From Stenopsyche tienmushanensis (lineage: Eukaryota > Arthropoda > Insecta > Trichoptera > Stenopsychidae), in NCBI GenBank assembly GCA_008973525.1, contig WACJ01000045.1:62001-126000 (forward strand): 64,000 bases of DNA, written 5' to 3'. Within the stretch, counting starts at the first letter, position 1. Each line of letters begins with the position of its first letter. Below, in pieces: positions 32,490-45,413 of the stretch. The position numbers and the translations under genes are program-made. Below the pieces are notes generated by a model. That model worked only from the letters and a program-made list of their open reading frames with translations. It was not told where the DNA came from and did not search any database.

Positions 32490-34774
32490 CGTTTATTTCA
32501 ATTTTTCATCAAAGATATACTCCAGCTGCGATGTTTCCTTTCTTTTGCATGGCCAAGACTAGCTCTTAAACAGCGGAATACTCAAAAGACGTCTTCCCAC
32601 TGTCAAGATTTTCGGAGGACATCAAAGGCGTATCAGCAAAAAGAAATCTCACCATAAACAACAAACGACAAATAGATAAATTTGGCAAATTAAACATGCA
32701 AAAATATATAGCTCTTCTAAAAATTAAAGCATATTACTTTTGGATAATGAAAAATTGCTGAAGACGGACAAGATCACTTATAGAAAAGCTGAAAGATCAA
32801 ATAATAGTCCTTTGTAGCAAGCGTTTGCATCTTCTTTTCGCTTTTATCCAGTTCTTAAATCCACAATAATGCCACTGATATGAAAATCATGATTGATCTT
32901 AAGATATCATGTTGCATGTCTTTTATCCCTATCTTTACAGATATTGTGTATAACACAAATATGGTTGTTAAGAAAAATTAAGAAATGTAGATTTCAACAA
33001 AACTCAAGTGTGCTACTATGACAACCTTCATCTAGGTCTTTCAAAAAATAGAACAAAAGGTTAATAGTTTAAAAACATTATCGTTAGTGGTTTTCTCTCG
33101 GCTGCTTGCAGCAATGCCCTTAACCTCTAGGCAAGAAACCAGCGGTATCTGCTCGACTTAAACCGTTACCAGATTCTTAATCAGCGACAGCCACATCGCA
33201 AAGATGAGCCTCTTGCGCGGCCAACAATCAAATTGAACAATACACCGTCGACATTGATCTAAAAAGCAACATACAAGAACGAAGACATTTAATAACAGCA
33301 GCTTCCGTATCGTGCCATTTCTTCGTCGCTCTTATCTACCGGTTCTCATTATAATCTATCCTCTTCGCCCCGAGCCAAGAACTCTCTCTCGCTGGGCATG
33401 TAATATAATCATTTTTACATGTGTTACGATTTCATCGCGTAAAAATCTATGTCATCCATCGACGATGACAATTGCAATCAAAGGCCGCAACCAATGCAAA
33501 CCAGTATTGCAGTCTACGATTGAACACCGACGAAGGACGGCTCAGCAACCTTTTTGCAACACAATCAATCTTCTCAAATATGGTAAACCGTGTCAAGTTT
33601 AATTGATGAACATCTTTAAATTGGTACTCGACGGATCGTATAATGAGATGAGATAAATTTGCCTTATTGGATCTTGTCCAACGTCTTTGAAATCGATCAT
33701 TATATTGCTACCAGTTGCTTGGTCAATAGATCCAGCTACTCGAAGAAAGCACAATATATTGATGATACCAGTACTAAAGAAAGTAATAAATTGGGAAATA
33801 CCAAGAAGACGAGTCCCCAAACCATAGGTCGCGACCTCCATGGAGCCACAAGAAGGGGGTCACCAAATGCTATGTTGATAATGCAAATTTAAATCTTTAA
33901 TTGCTGTCTTGATTTTTCAATAGCTTGCTATTGAATATTGACCTTTTTTGAATTGGGTTTCATATTTACATTTATTTACACAAGGCAATTACTTTTACTT
34001 TCATATGTGATTCTCTACAAAAAGTGCTTGATTCTGTCACTTATAAAATAAATAGACAATATTTTGGAAGATCAGATAGTGAGTGTATAATGAGGCAAAC
34101 AGATGAAAGTGAATTGAGGCTCATATGAAATGGTACTTGAATAACATGAAATTATCGAGCAAAAACCAGTACCAAGTTGAGCAAGTTCCCACAGCTTCGA
34201 TCTTCATAATTGATTGGCAATTTAATATTCATACTTAAAAGGATGCAAGAATTGTTTAAAAACCAGCATTTGATCCGCTCAGCTCCAACAAAATGTTGCT
34301 TTTGCAGGATTTTGCTTTTTATTCAATTTCTTATCTCTTGGGTTGCATTCCTAAGTGACGAAATAAAAATCAAATTATACAAAAATACACCCATACAGGT
34401 CGCCAACTCTACCGAAATCGGTCACTGACTTTTGATCAGGTAGACTGGAGTCGAAACAGTATTCTTCGATGGATTAGCATAACCGTTTTCCTCTTAAAAC
34501 GAATGAAAATTCAATAATAATGTCATTTGCATAATTTAGCATGTTTCAATCGTAAGAATGAAAGTACAGTTAATCGATTACAAAATCGACAAATGTCAAA
34601 GGATTGAAATCGTGCCGGGGGTAACCCTTTCAACTTTCAGAGCCGCAAATACATTGCACAAATATTGAAAAGTAAAATCAATTAACCACAATACAAATAG
34701 ATAAGTATATTTTTTATGGGTAAGGGGAAATTCTAATTTCACTCGCGGCTACATTTGGCGCGAGCTATCTATCC
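32490..34774. other. Intergenic, nothing recognised
   Basis: Low-complexity to average AT-rich DNA. Open frames of 80-96 codons near 33.3-33.9 kb have no recognisable motif on either strand. Confidence 0.4.
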
Positions 34775-34835
34775 GTGTGCCCAACGGGTCCGCCTTTCGG
34801 ACCGCTGATACGCCTCGTGATCAGACACCAAGCCA
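34775..34835 (-). mobile_element. Family A hAT-like MITE, short relic
   Basis: Only the core and its surroundings remain: GTGCCCAACGGGTCCGCC, core GGTCCGCCTTTCGGACC (34,787-34,803) and CGCTGATACG. Confidence 0.6.
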
Positions 34836-36147
34836 AAGGAACAGTCAAAATAATGGACTGATAGGAGAGAATCGGCGAGTATTATGCGAATTTATTGCAA
34901 AATTATTTTCTTTTACCGAACTTGAAAAAAAATCAATCTTGACATGAAAGGAAACTATACGTCAATCAAGGTGTTAAAAGAAATTAGATAGCATTTGGCG
35001 AAACAATTATCTATTCAGCATGTGAGAACCGTGAATTAATTAAGAGTCAACTGACCTCAGTTCAGACTTCTAGGCCAGTCAGTCATCTCGGATGAAGGTC
35101 GAGGTCTGAAGACTATTGTTCAGACGCAAAAAATATTTTTTAAAAATTCTCTTCAACGAACTCGACAACTTGAATTCTTTTCGACCTGGCATCTTTTTTC
35201 GGCGAACCCAATTCCTCGCGTTTTTTGACCCATACCCTTGAGGACCAAATGCCGACGCATTAAGGACCCACCGAATCGACGATTCAATTCATCCAAATTT
35301 ATCAACAAACATCATGTGCCAATTGTGCTTCAACTGCTTGAAACGCCAAAATCCGCCTTGAAGTCCGCTTAAAAACAAATATTTAAATGCGTACTGTCAC
35401 TGCTTTCGGCGCTTGGAACTAATTGAAGCACTTTAGATTATTTTATATTCAGAATAAGACATAACATATGACGCAATTCGCCAATTTTCAATTCATACAA
35501 TAGCTCATGCTATAAATAATCACTAGCGCCATATTATACAATCTTTTCTTTTAAATGTCTAGTGATATTTCAGCCATAGTTCTGAATATAATCAAACCCA
35601 TCAGAAGACAGTCGAACTGTGTTGAAGTTTGGGTCACTGACTTTGTAATATAATGTATGGGGAATTGTGCATTTTTGAGCGTGTCATAAGTGGTGACATT
35701 TTTTTGCAATCCTTGATTAATATTTTATAGCGTTTGGCACACATTCCTAGACAATAGGCGAGCTGCTAATTAAATGAAAAAAATCCATTTTTTTAAATAG
35801 CAATTTAAAATGATTCTGATGTTTCTTCTTCGTGGGAAATAACACACCATCATGAAACCTTCCTGCGCATGCGCGATCTTGGAAAGCTGACGCTCAGCAA
35901 AAAAAGAGTCGACCGATAGTCTTGGCCGCAGGAAGTTGTGTTCGCTTATAATCTTATAGCGGAACTTTCTTCGAATTGAATTAATATTTTGGTTAAGACG
36001 AACGCCTATTCGTGATCATCTGACAATCTATATCCTACTCGGCTAAATTGTGCAATAAATTACAGATCCTTATTTTTAAATTTAGTATCCCTATCTTTAA
36101 TTTTTTTACTGAAACTTTCAAAATGACAATTAACGATCAATATCTAA
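34836..36147. other. Intergenic, nothing recognised
   Basis: No coding frame or shared repeat was found. Confidence 0.4.
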
Positions 36148-36976
36148 CATAAATCGTACATCTCACCAGCATGCTGAAGACTACTAAATCGAGACATTCC
36201 CGCCAAAATCTTTCCAAGCCGCCGCTTGGAAAAAGTGACGTAACTACTAATTGGCGAGCTTAGGCGATGCCTAGGGGCAGTAACTGTCTAATCTATGTAT
36301 ACATATATACAGTATATATCAAATTGTTATATTAACCTTTCCCTACCGGTGATGTATTTACTACACCTCGATTCTAATAATGGGAATATCGATATGAAAT
36401 ATAATAGATACGGGGTTCAGAATTTTTGTATTCCTCCGTAATATAATTACGAATCACATCAAAGTATTATATTATATAAGTATTCATCTGCAGCGACGGG
36501 AATAAATAATCTGTCTGGAAATCGGGAATTTTACGAGTTTTAGTCCGTGTCTCAGCAGAAATGAATTTTAACAGTCACATTGATGGTGTTATATGAAAAT
36601 GGGGGCTTACGCGGTCATCAATTCGAATTAGCATTTAAATATCTGATGACGATACCTCCAAAGAGTGAGCGTGCATTTTCAGCAGCAGGTTGTCTGGCTA
36701 CCAAAATGTTTAATGTTACTTCGGGCACATTTTCAAAATAATATTTGAATTTTTTAGTGTTCCTATTGTTTCTTAAATAAATAAAATTCTTTCGCCTTCG
36801 AATTATTTTTTATATTAAACAAATGGACTTATTAGTAATTTTTGGTCAAATGTATCAATGCAATTTCTTAAACTATTGAAAATCCAGATCCTGGGATCCC
36901 GGGACTGATCCCGGGATCGTCTTATTCAATCCTGAAATCCCGGGATCAAAATTTTTGCTCGGGATTGAATCCCCTA
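36148..36976 (+). mobile_element. hAT element (CCCGGG-end family), 3' two thirds
   Basis: It runs from the shared TCTAACATAAATCG/GAAGACTACTAAATCGAG region through the common non-coding middle to a hAT dimerisation-domain remnant (about 36,600-36,748: FKYLMTIPPKSERAFSAAG-like) and a complete right end, GGGATTGAATCCCCTA, at 36,961-36,976. The subterminal part is rich in GATCCCGGGA words. The 5' end is missing. Same family as 25.9, 39.0 and 55.3 kb. Confidence 0.75.
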
Positions 36977-37004
36977 CGCTAGGCACGTGTTTAGTCGCTC
37001 GTAT

Positions 37005-37085
37005 TTGATGTCTTCGGTGACGGCGTGCGGTGCCCATCCTACCCCATAGCGCCCATCCTATTCGTTTTGCCGATGATTTTGTTTT
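37005..37085 (-). pseudogene. Mariner linker fragment with duplication
   Basis: On the minus strand SSAKRIGWALWGRMGTARRH comes from GCAAAACGAATAGGATGGGC then GTAGGATGGGCACCGCACGC, the same duplicated-linker mariner type as 23.9 and 25.7 kb. It adjoins the hAT right end. Confidence 0.6.
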
Positions 37086-38063
37086 ACTGGCTTTTGTGGC
37101 ATTCCAACTCAAATTTAAAAAAAGCAGCATACAATGCCGAATGTATAGTTTTGTCAGTTTCGGGTCTGAACATTTTACACTTAACTATAAAAAAAAATCT
37201 GTCGCACACAAATAGTTAATTTCTTATAGTCGACATCGAGGGTCATGATCTCCACGAAATTCGTGGGAGGAAACCCGCGATAAGAGCTGATGATGACGAT
37301 GATGGAATCTACAAGTGACTTGCAAATTTATAATTATTTCTAAACGATATTTCTATCGACATTGACCGACTTAATTAATCATCTCACCAAACCAAAACGT
37401 CGTTTTGGAACATCTTGAATGAATGGTGCTTGACGCAAATTAATACCCCAAATATGAAAATACCTGCTGCCAAGATCACAAAAGCGTATACAGTCATTAG
37501 TCGAATCGACTAACAATAGTTCATGATCCCAAATTAGGGAATAATCACCAAGGTATCATCGACAAAGCCATGATCATCATGTCTTTGGAGGAAATGATAC
37601 GCAGATCGGACATATGCAAATGAGCATGTTAAGAAATTAGCAATGTAATTAGAGATATGTGTGTCACGACATCCTAGCTGGAAATCAGTGACTTGGAACA
37701 TGCGAAGACAGAACAGTGGCATTGAGAAGACCATCGCATATTTCCTTTTTAATGAGAACAATGATCGAATAAGTTCTTCTAACAATAACCATTTTGCACC
37801 CAAGATTGATCCATTGAGTTCGAGCAACCGCTGATGAGGACATTGCCATCGGACGTATTCAAATCAGTTCGGATTATTCGAACAAATATCCTGCATAAAA
37901 CTCTATTTTACGAGCATTTTACGAGCCTTAATCTCATAGTGTATGGCTTCTATGTGATCGGCCATGTTTCATAAGTCGGTCGGACTCGACGAGTCGGAAT
38001 TTTGGGTGTGTCTCTGAAAGGCAAGAAGAATAAAAACTGTTCGCGTAAATCTGATCTATTGTT
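37086..38063. other. Intergenic, nothing recognised
   Basis: No gene is supported. A CCACGAAATTCGTGG quasi-palindrome lies near 37,253 and a short GATGATGACGATGATGG run near 37,290. Confidence 0.4.
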
Positions 38064-38350
38064 CAGGATCGTAACAAGGCCGTAGCAAAACAAGCGCCCG
38101 CCACGGGCGCAACTGGGCTTGAGGCGCAAAACGCAGAATACCGACTCGGTTGCGAGTTGCATGTACATAGTTTTTATTTTACTCAACCATTCTTTGTCTA
38201 ATCCCTCGCTAATAGTTTAACAACTTTGTTTCACAATGAGAGTTTGTAATCGTTCTGTAGATATGTTCAGTCATGGCATCCGACCGAAAGGCGCTTATAC
38301 GTCATATCAGCGGTCCGAAAAACGGACCGGTTGGACATACAAACATACAA
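38064..38350 (+). mobile_element. Family A hAT-like MITE, copy with intact left end
   Basis: Left terminus CAGGATCGTAACAAGGCC, GC-rich head AAGCGCCCGCCACGGGCGC and GCAAAACGCAGAATACCGAC, then the core GGTCCGAAAAACGGACC (38,312-38,328). It ends abruptly after GGTTGGACATACAAAC. Confidence 0.78.
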
Positions 38351-39016
38351 AAATGACCGAATATTGTGTGCTATCGATTTATGTATTTATATACAAGCTT
38401 CATACATGCTGCGATGGTCCTGACAGATTGGTGGATTTGTACGGCTGATAATTGGCGGATTACGTCTGTTTATGATGATCTAAAATTAGCTCACTATTCA
38501 TAGGCTTAATTAGACACCATCAACAATTGATTACAAAATAAATATACGGCAGGTCGAACAATGCATCGTCCGAAAGCTATCATTTCATATCAATTCATAA
38601 ACAATACGGAAGATTTCCGCAATTTCAAAAAAGATATAAAACACCAACAATGAAGTAATTAGTTACATCATTATCCAATTATCATGGCTAGCAAGTCATT
38701 CATACCTGCTGTTGATGGCTGCCAAATAACGCAGGGCCATTGTGGGCCTAATTTGATCGCCATATTAAATATAATAAAAACACATAAACCATGTAAACGG
38801 CTTCAGGTTTAATTGCTTTGTTCGCACGTTAAATTATATCATAATGCTTATGGGGGGGCAATTAAAAAAATTCGCAGCGGTTCGCCAAAATATTGACTCC
38901 TGAATGACGGCCACATTCAATGTCGCCATTAACACTTTCGTGACCGGTGATGCATATGTTGCATCATCACCAGTTCGACCATTGGCGACCGCATGATGCC
39001 AAATATGCATCATGAT
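38351..39016. other. Intergenic; candidate non-coding conserved block and two hairpins
   Basis: 38,450-38,860 is free of recognised repeats and rich in ATTA/TAAT and TTTATG words. At 38,940-39,015 two imperfect hairpins occur (GGTGATGCA...TGCATCATCACC and CATGATGCC...GCATCATG), right before a hAT left end. Confidence 0.35.
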
Positions 39017-39548
39017 TAGGGAATCCGATCCCGGGATTAGTAAAGGTAATACCGAAAAAATCGGGATTGAAATTTTTATCTAACAGAAATCATCACGATG
39101 AAGGCTACTAAATCGAGACATTCCCGCCGAAATCTGGACGCTTGGAAACAGTGACATAACTACTAATTGGCAAATTTAGGCGATACATAGAGACAACAAC
39201 TGTCTAAACTATGTATACATATATTCAGTACATATATGTTTTTAAAATTGTTATATTAACTATTCCCTACCGGTGATGTATTTACTACACCTCGACTCTA
39301 ATAATGGGAATATCGATATGAAATATAATAGATACGGGGTTCAGATTTTTTGTATTCCTCCGTAATATAATTACGAATCACATCAAAGTATTATAGTACA
39401 TAAGTATTCATCTTCAGCGATGAAAATAAATAATTTGTCAGGAAATCGGGAATTTTGCGAATATCAAATTCCAAAATCAGATCCAAACTAAATGACGAAA
39501 CACACGATGCTTTAACGTTACTTCGGGCATATTTTCAAAATATTATTT
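39017..39548 (+). mobile_element. hAT element (CCCGGG-end family), 5' end and middle
   Basis: Left terminus TAGGGAATCCGATCCCGGGA at 39,017, then ATTTTTATCTAACAGAAATC, GAAGGCTACTAAATCGAG and the shared middle with ACCGGTGATGTATTTACTAC. Most of the transposase is deleted; CTTTAACGTTACTTCGGGCA is a trace of its 3' end. Confidence 0.75.
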
Positions 39549-40439
39549 GTTGCATCAGATCGCATATATTGATAGAAGTATTAACACATAATTAGCAGAG
39601 TGTATAAGAACTCAAAAATACTAAGGACAAATAAAATCCCGTTAACGGTCAGATCGTGGACACGTTTATTACAATCGAGGACTACATATTGGCATATTCA
39701 GTCATGATTCTGAATAATTCATAAAGCAACACAATGCTCGTTTCCAGGAAAGTCTTCAACGTTCCCAAAAATGCCAAGGTCGCCAGGTTCAGATCAGCAC
39801 TAAAAATATCCAACGTCATCGCGAACTCCAATTATTATATTCCAGCTAATCATTTCTGGAAGATTAGACAGTTACAGATTTAATTTATTACAACATAAAT
39901 AAATCGTGCTCTATAGAGTCTCGGATTGTCGAGTCAATTTCAATTAAGCTTCGTTATTCCGTAATAAATGAGCGTTGTCGCTGCTAAGCACACATTGCAA
40001 TAGCAAGTCTAATTATACACTGTAGTCTTCCGGAATAACTGTTGCAGACAAAATGCTAACGACTCTATATAAAGCTGCAGGATTTCAATGCATACAATAT
40101 ATGCCTAGAATTATCCTGGCAGATCAGAACGAGCGAAGCGGAAAGGTCGTCAGCACGGATCTGCAACAGGAAGCTGCAACGATTGGTGCTTCGGAGAACT
40201 CTTTGGCCAGGATGCTCATATATTAATCTGATAGCTGCTGTTATAATAATTAACTGTGTCGTTTTGACGTATTCCATAACCATTCGAGGATGAGAATGAT
40301 AATACATGTAGAGAGTATTGCAATATGGAGCGGGGGCATTTGCACGCGGGTTCGTCCTGCTTTCAAGCCGCTGTGATATTGAGCGATGGGATGGATGTGG
40401 TCGGATGCTGATATAAATACTGTTATCTTAATGAATGCC
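39549..40439. other. Intergenic, nothing recognised
   Basis: No protein-like frame and no repeat shared with the rest of the window. Confidence 0.4.
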
Positions 40440-40640
40440 TTTTATTTATGGAGAGAGAGGTTACAGCTATGAATCTGCATGAAGGACATCTTCCCGCAAT
40501 CAAGGCTAACCGACAATTCCATCTTCTGCGTGCCACCACGTGCATGCAGAAACGATGCATGCGCAATAAGCGATTGATGTCGGTATTCCGCAAACAAATT
40601 GATTTAATTCGCAACCCATCATCAATAAAGCTCGCGGGTC
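40440..40640 (-). repeat. Interspersed repeat family C, decayed copy 4
   Basis: GAAGGACATCTTCCCGCAAT, CGTGCATGCAGAAACG and GCGCAATAAGCGATTG follow the order of family C copy 2 (GGACGTCTTCCCGCAGCC, GGTGCACGCGCAAGAAGC, AATCGGTCGG) but with many changes. Confidence 0.4.
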
Positions 40641-42345
40641 GGTTTCGAACACTCAACGCGTTTTTTTGTTCTAACACACACTCGTTGATTTACACACGTA
40701 CTCGATTTCGTCAATAACTATAGCGAACTGCTTTAATAACACTGACTTTTTAAAATCTGTTAGAATATACAGACAACTATAACAGCTTCAACGACAGATA
40801 GAAACATCCAGATCATCTCCAGATGTTTGAGTCAATGATGCTATATGAAAAAAACATGGTTTTGTATACGTCTATATAAATAGACGATTCTAAATTTACA
40901 TGCAATGCAATCACTTGATAAATCTCATCTCATTGATCAAAGACAAGTCTAGGAATTGTGGGGATCAATATTTTTTTTAAGAATACACATACATAGATCA
41001 TCAAGTTTCATTCAATTTTGCGTTAAGTCGAGTTGAGATCCTCGGTATCCGTAGTAGATTTTGGGCGGTCCGGTCTTTTTCTGCCCTTAAAAGTCCTAGT
41101 CTCATAATGTCTGCTAATGGATACACATAATACTACACCCTCTTAATGGAAATTCATTTTTTAGAAACTTAAAGCTTTGATTGCCTTTAAAAATTGGTTT
41201 TTAGTATTAATTATCTTTTTATTTTAAAGCCCTTATAACAAGTTGCCAATTCATTCGAACGCGTAGATAGACAATGAATAAGAGCACGATTTAATTTATA
41301 CATCTAGAATCACGACAAGACTTCTTTAACGAGTTTTGCTAAGATCAGAAGTATCAAGTGAGGTCATAAAGCAAGGGTAGGTGAAAGTTTGCAATATTGA
41401 AATGTCACATATTGCTGTTGAAAGCTGCCATTCTGCTGGTGCAATTCAAGAATCGTGATCAACATCGAGATCTTCATCAAGCTGGAAACAAAAGGACGGA
41501 AGCAGTGAAACATTTCAGAAAGACAATGGTTGAGGTAAAGTTCAACGCCTCCTTGATTGGAATCGTGTGACAATAGCAGGTTCATTTCTGAATTAATTCG
41601 TACAAATTTATCAAAGCCATCCGGATATCCTTCCGGAGGTCAAACACTTCATCGAATCGGTCGACGATCTCCCATTATGCTTCTTTGATGCATCTAAATC
41701 CCGATATAACGGTGTGTTTTAATTATATTCATAGACTTTTATGATCTGAGAGTCGTACTAAACAGAAGAAGGGCAAGTTCGTTACTTCTTAAAATAGCTT
41801 TCTAGTAGACGAAGGCACGACAAAGATCAACTGGCGATCAATCTTCAGTCAAAGCGTCAATATTGAAGTGCAATTAATCAAACAAGTTGATGGAAAAGAA
41901 GATTTGTATTGGACAAACCCAGTATTAATGTCGCATTTAAAAAAAAAATTAAACAACTGCCTTCAATCCTTCGTCTAGGAAAGAAGTATGTTGCATTTTT
42001 TTTATAAATATTATGCTTTTTGAAGACGGTTTTGAGTTTAAAAAATATATATTTTTATAAGTCTAGCGATAATGGGAGATAATCCGTCAGAATAACATTT
42101 GCGGAACTGCAAGCTGATGCAGTTCCATATGAATAAAAACGGCAGCGAAGCCACGATAATATGTTTTTGCCATTTATGATGATAAATCCAACAATGACTA
42201 TCGAAGAATTATCAAATACGAGTGGAGTATTCTGATTAATTCCTGGAGAAAAGTCCCAATTCTGAAAGTCGGATTACGAGGCTCATCCAGCAAAATAAGG
42301 TCACAACATTTATTATTTAGAGATTGAAACATTTCTGCAGTCGGA
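40641..42345. other. Intergenic, with repeat F copy 2 at 41,041-41,115
   Basis: The block at 41,041-41,115 matches the one in P4HA intron 5 (GGCGGTCCGGTCTTTTTCTG) and on the minus strand may encode a Tc1-like HTH linker, ETRTFKGRKRPDRPKSTTD. The rest shows nothing recognisable. Confidence 0.4.
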
Positions 42346-42960
42346 GCACCATGCAGGGCGCAATTGGGCTTAGGGCGCAAAACGTAGAACATATACCCGG
42401 TCAAGAGTAGCACATGGTTTTCTTTTTACTTGTCCATTCTACTTTACACGAACCAACACTGATTAAATCTGTCCGTTTTTATAGTACATACTAAGTTGTC
42501 TAATCCCTAATAATAATAACATTGGGCGGATCCTGCCGGCATAAGTCCGCAATAAAATATTTTCGACCGATTGTAAAATTTAAACAACGCACCCGATCAG
42601 TCTTCTTCGGACAACTTTGCTTTGTAATGAGAGTTTGTAATCGGTCTGTAGATATGTTCAGGCATAGCGTCATATCAGCGGTCCGAAAAGCGGACCGGTT
42701 GGACACGCAGACCTTGTAGCCACTCTGTTCTCTTTTAGGGCTTTTTGTGGCATTTTTTATGATCTGTACAATCACAGAAGCTCCCTCAGAGGCTAATTTA
42801 CATATTTGGTCCGCGCCAAATGAGATCGCGAACGATATTTATCTATATTACTAATTTATGCTACTATCTTAGCTAGTTTTTTAGTTTTTGTTATAAAATC
42901 TAGCTAATTTATCCCCTGCGCTCAGAGCGCAAGTGGCCACTCGAAATTGAGAATGATCCT
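42346..42960 (+). mobile_element. Family A hAT-like MITE, nearly complete copy
   Basis: GGGCGCAATTGGGCTTAGGG, CTGATTAAATCTGTCCG, GACCGATTGTAAAATTTAAA, TAATGAGAGTTTGTAATCGG, core GGTCCGAAAAGCGGACC (42,680-42,696), TTTTAGGGCTTTTTG and GCCAAATGAGATCGCG. The extreme head and tail are degraded. The last 30 bp (GTGGCCACTCGAAATTGAG) also matches 4,581-4,600. Confidence 0.75.
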
Positions 42961-43100
42961 TGTGAACATGGATATTAAATTCAGGTTTTACACCTTGCTG
43001 TGCACTTTCGTTACCCAATAAATTGCTTGGGTCAGTGGAGGATCTCCATGTTCCTTTGTTTCGGATGTAATATGATGAATCCATGTTTCATCCTGAATTG
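42945..43100 (-). pseudogene. Mariner fragment around the first Asp motif
   Basis: The minus strand contains ETWIHHITSETKEHGDPPL, which resembles the DETWIHHYTPETK stretch of mariner transposases. It is short and frameshifted. Confidence 0.5.
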
Positions 43101-43109
43101 ATGTAAAAA

Positions 43110-43208
43110 CTCTTTAAACCCAACCACATACCAGGTGCGCCAATATCGAAACATAAAAATCCCCTGGTGTTAGAAGCCCTTGTTGCCTTACTTTATAGAT
43201 GATCATCG
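43110..43208 (-). mobile_element. Mariner terminal repeat
   Basis: Minus-strand CGATGATCATCTATAAAGTA begins at 43,208, then AGGCAACAAGGGCTTCTAAC and ACCAGGGGATTTTTATG. This is the same terminus as the 31-kb element, with a few substitutions. Confidence 0.6.
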
Positions 43209-43217
43209 TTTAAAGGA

Positions 43218-43640
43218 GTTAATTCGTTTTGAATTGCTGAAATAAGGCGTTGCGCTCACGGTACAGTTGTATTGTGAACAATAAAAGAGACCAGATTTGG
43301 TGAAAACCCATAACTTAATCCTGCAACATGACACGGTCCGACCTCATGTGGTTGAATGACGCAGAAAAAATTTAAAGACCTCAGTTGGAACAATTTATTG
43401 CATCCTGCAAATTCACCAGATCTAAGACCATCGTATTACTATCTGTTCTGGTCAATAGAACATTATTTTAAGGGGAAAAAATTAAATCATCGTTCGAGAT
43501 GGAATCGATCCTTTCCGAATTTTTCGATTCAAAATCTTATACGAAAGCAATCGCCGAGCCCGTTTAAATTTTGTTCCATTTTCAGAACCAGTTTCGATGT
43601 TGAAAATGGACCAACATGACGACCTTTAAAAGGATGCCTT
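43218..43640 (+). pseudogene. Mariner transposase, C-terminal half
   Basis: FELLK, THNLILQHDTVRPHVVE (normally LQHDNARPH, the second catalytic Asp), then NNLLHPANSPDLRPSYYYLF (normally HPPYSPDLAPSDYHLF, the third Asp) and KGKKLNHRSRW. Frameshifts and stops are present, so it is inactive. The uninterrupted order here shows where the 32-kb copy was split. Confidence 0.82.
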
Positions 43641-43699
43641 GCGAAAGCGAAAGGGATAAATGCAATATAAGTTATTCGATCAAGAACACTTATTGCATA

Positions 43700-45389
43700 A
43701 TTGTAAACATTCAATTATGTATAGCAATTCTATGGCAAATAAATATGCATTTATACTGAATAAAATTTGCATTGAATGCCTTATTTTTTTTAACTCATGC
43801 TCCAGATTTTATGAGTGAAAATAATGCATAAAAAATAGGCATGGAATTAAAAATATCATTTATGAACAAAAATAATAGAAGTCGTGTTCTCTAAGCAAAA
43901 GGGGAAAATATTATTTATTTATATATAATCAGTTATGCAAGATTATGCTCATAAAATAAAAGCTTTGGTTTTATTTGAATGATATTTTTAATAACTGGCA
44001 ACACTGTCGTTAAAAAAGCATATTTTTGATAAAACTGTCATGAGATGAAAAAATTAATATCGTATAGAAATAATTACATAATAAATATATTTAAAGGAAT
44101 CTAGTTTGAATAGTCGCACAAATTTGATTACATAATTGCATAACATTTATTAATTATTTAAAATAGAACAAAATATAACCTATAATATTGTGGTAATGAT
44201 GTTATTTTTCCGAGAAATATTTTTAGATAGAACACCACAACACAAGAAAAGCTTAGCGAATTCAATGTGTTTTGTATGCAAGCCAAGAATAAGATTTAAA
44301 TAAAAACTTATGGCATTTGCATTTGTATTCAACATAAATCAATAGCAAAAAATATTTTGTGCTGAAAATTTCACTTTTTTGCATTCATAATCACATACAA
44401 AATTCATAGACTAAAAGTGAAAACATACGATTTTTTTTTAATATCTAAGAAATTTATATAATTCAGATGATGTACTATTTTCAGTGAGCTTTTTCATTTT
44501 ACAAGAAAATATCTCAAAGGAAAAAAATCACTCCCCCAAACAAAGAATATTCCAGAACAATCGTCCAGAATTCATACAAACTGGTGTAAACTATTCAGAT
44601 AAATACTGTTTTGAGAATCCGAGACGCGGCAAATGAAAATAAACAAATGGGGTTGTAAGCTTTTTGAGAATTCTCGATGCGCTTCTTGAATGAAAATCGA
44701 TAGCATCCGCCGTAAATATCGAAGAAAAATAAAAACACACTATTGAGAAAACAAAACGGATGCACATACTCACATTTGTTCGAGGAACTAGCTGGAATTT
44801 AATCACTAACGACTAACCATCACCATTACTAGGCGTACACTGACAGATACGAACATCTCGCACGAATATTTATATATTTGGCCGTCATATCGCGCATAAA
44901 CGGCCATTAAATCCAAGCAATCATTTTGACGTCTCGTTTGAAACGACGATATTAAATACAATTTAAATAAATATTTCATCACAATATTAATAATTATGAT
45001 TTATAAAATACATATTTTATGCATTTAAAATATATTTGACACACACCATTTTATTATTTAAAACTATATTTTTTTATCTACATTATTTATTAATATCCAC
45101 AATGTACATTTAAATTTAATGCTTTAATATTTCATCATTAAATTGCGTGAAATATTTGATTTTTGTAAAAGAATTTAAATTATATAAATTTATTTTTATA
45201 TGCCAATATAAAAATATAATAAATTCAAAATTATATATATTTATTTAAATATTAATGCTTTTATAAATCAAAATAATTTATTAATACGCTTTTTGTTTTT
45301 TTATTTAAATTCAACAATATGCGGAACGATGAAAATGTATTGCCATGTTATTGTGCGCTTAAGACCACTCAGTTGACAGTTGAAGGCAG
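43700..45389. other. AT-rich intergenic DNA upstream of DCAF13
   Basis: Very AT-rich (especially 44,950-45,300) with no recognised repeat family and no coding frame. Confidence 0.45.
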
Positions 45390-45395
45390 CACGTG
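45390..45395. promoter_or_regulatory. E-box CACGTG upstream of DCAF13
   Basis: A perfect CACGTG lies 19 bp before the DCAF13 start codon. Myc/Max binds such boxes near the start sites of many insect ribosome-biogenesis genes. The link is plausible but inferred from one six-base word. Confidence 0.35.
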
Positions 45396-45413
45396 TGTTG
45401 TTATGTGGCCAAA

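Noticed and set aside
33599..33841. 80-codon minus-strand frame thought to be a retrotransposon fragment
   Set aside because: Neither strand gives motifs of reverse transcriptase, integrase or gag that I could place with confidence.
44591..44806. 71-codon minus-strand frame with a hydrophobic stretch
   Set aside because: No conserved features or splice partners. Hydrophobic runs are expected in AT-rich DNA.
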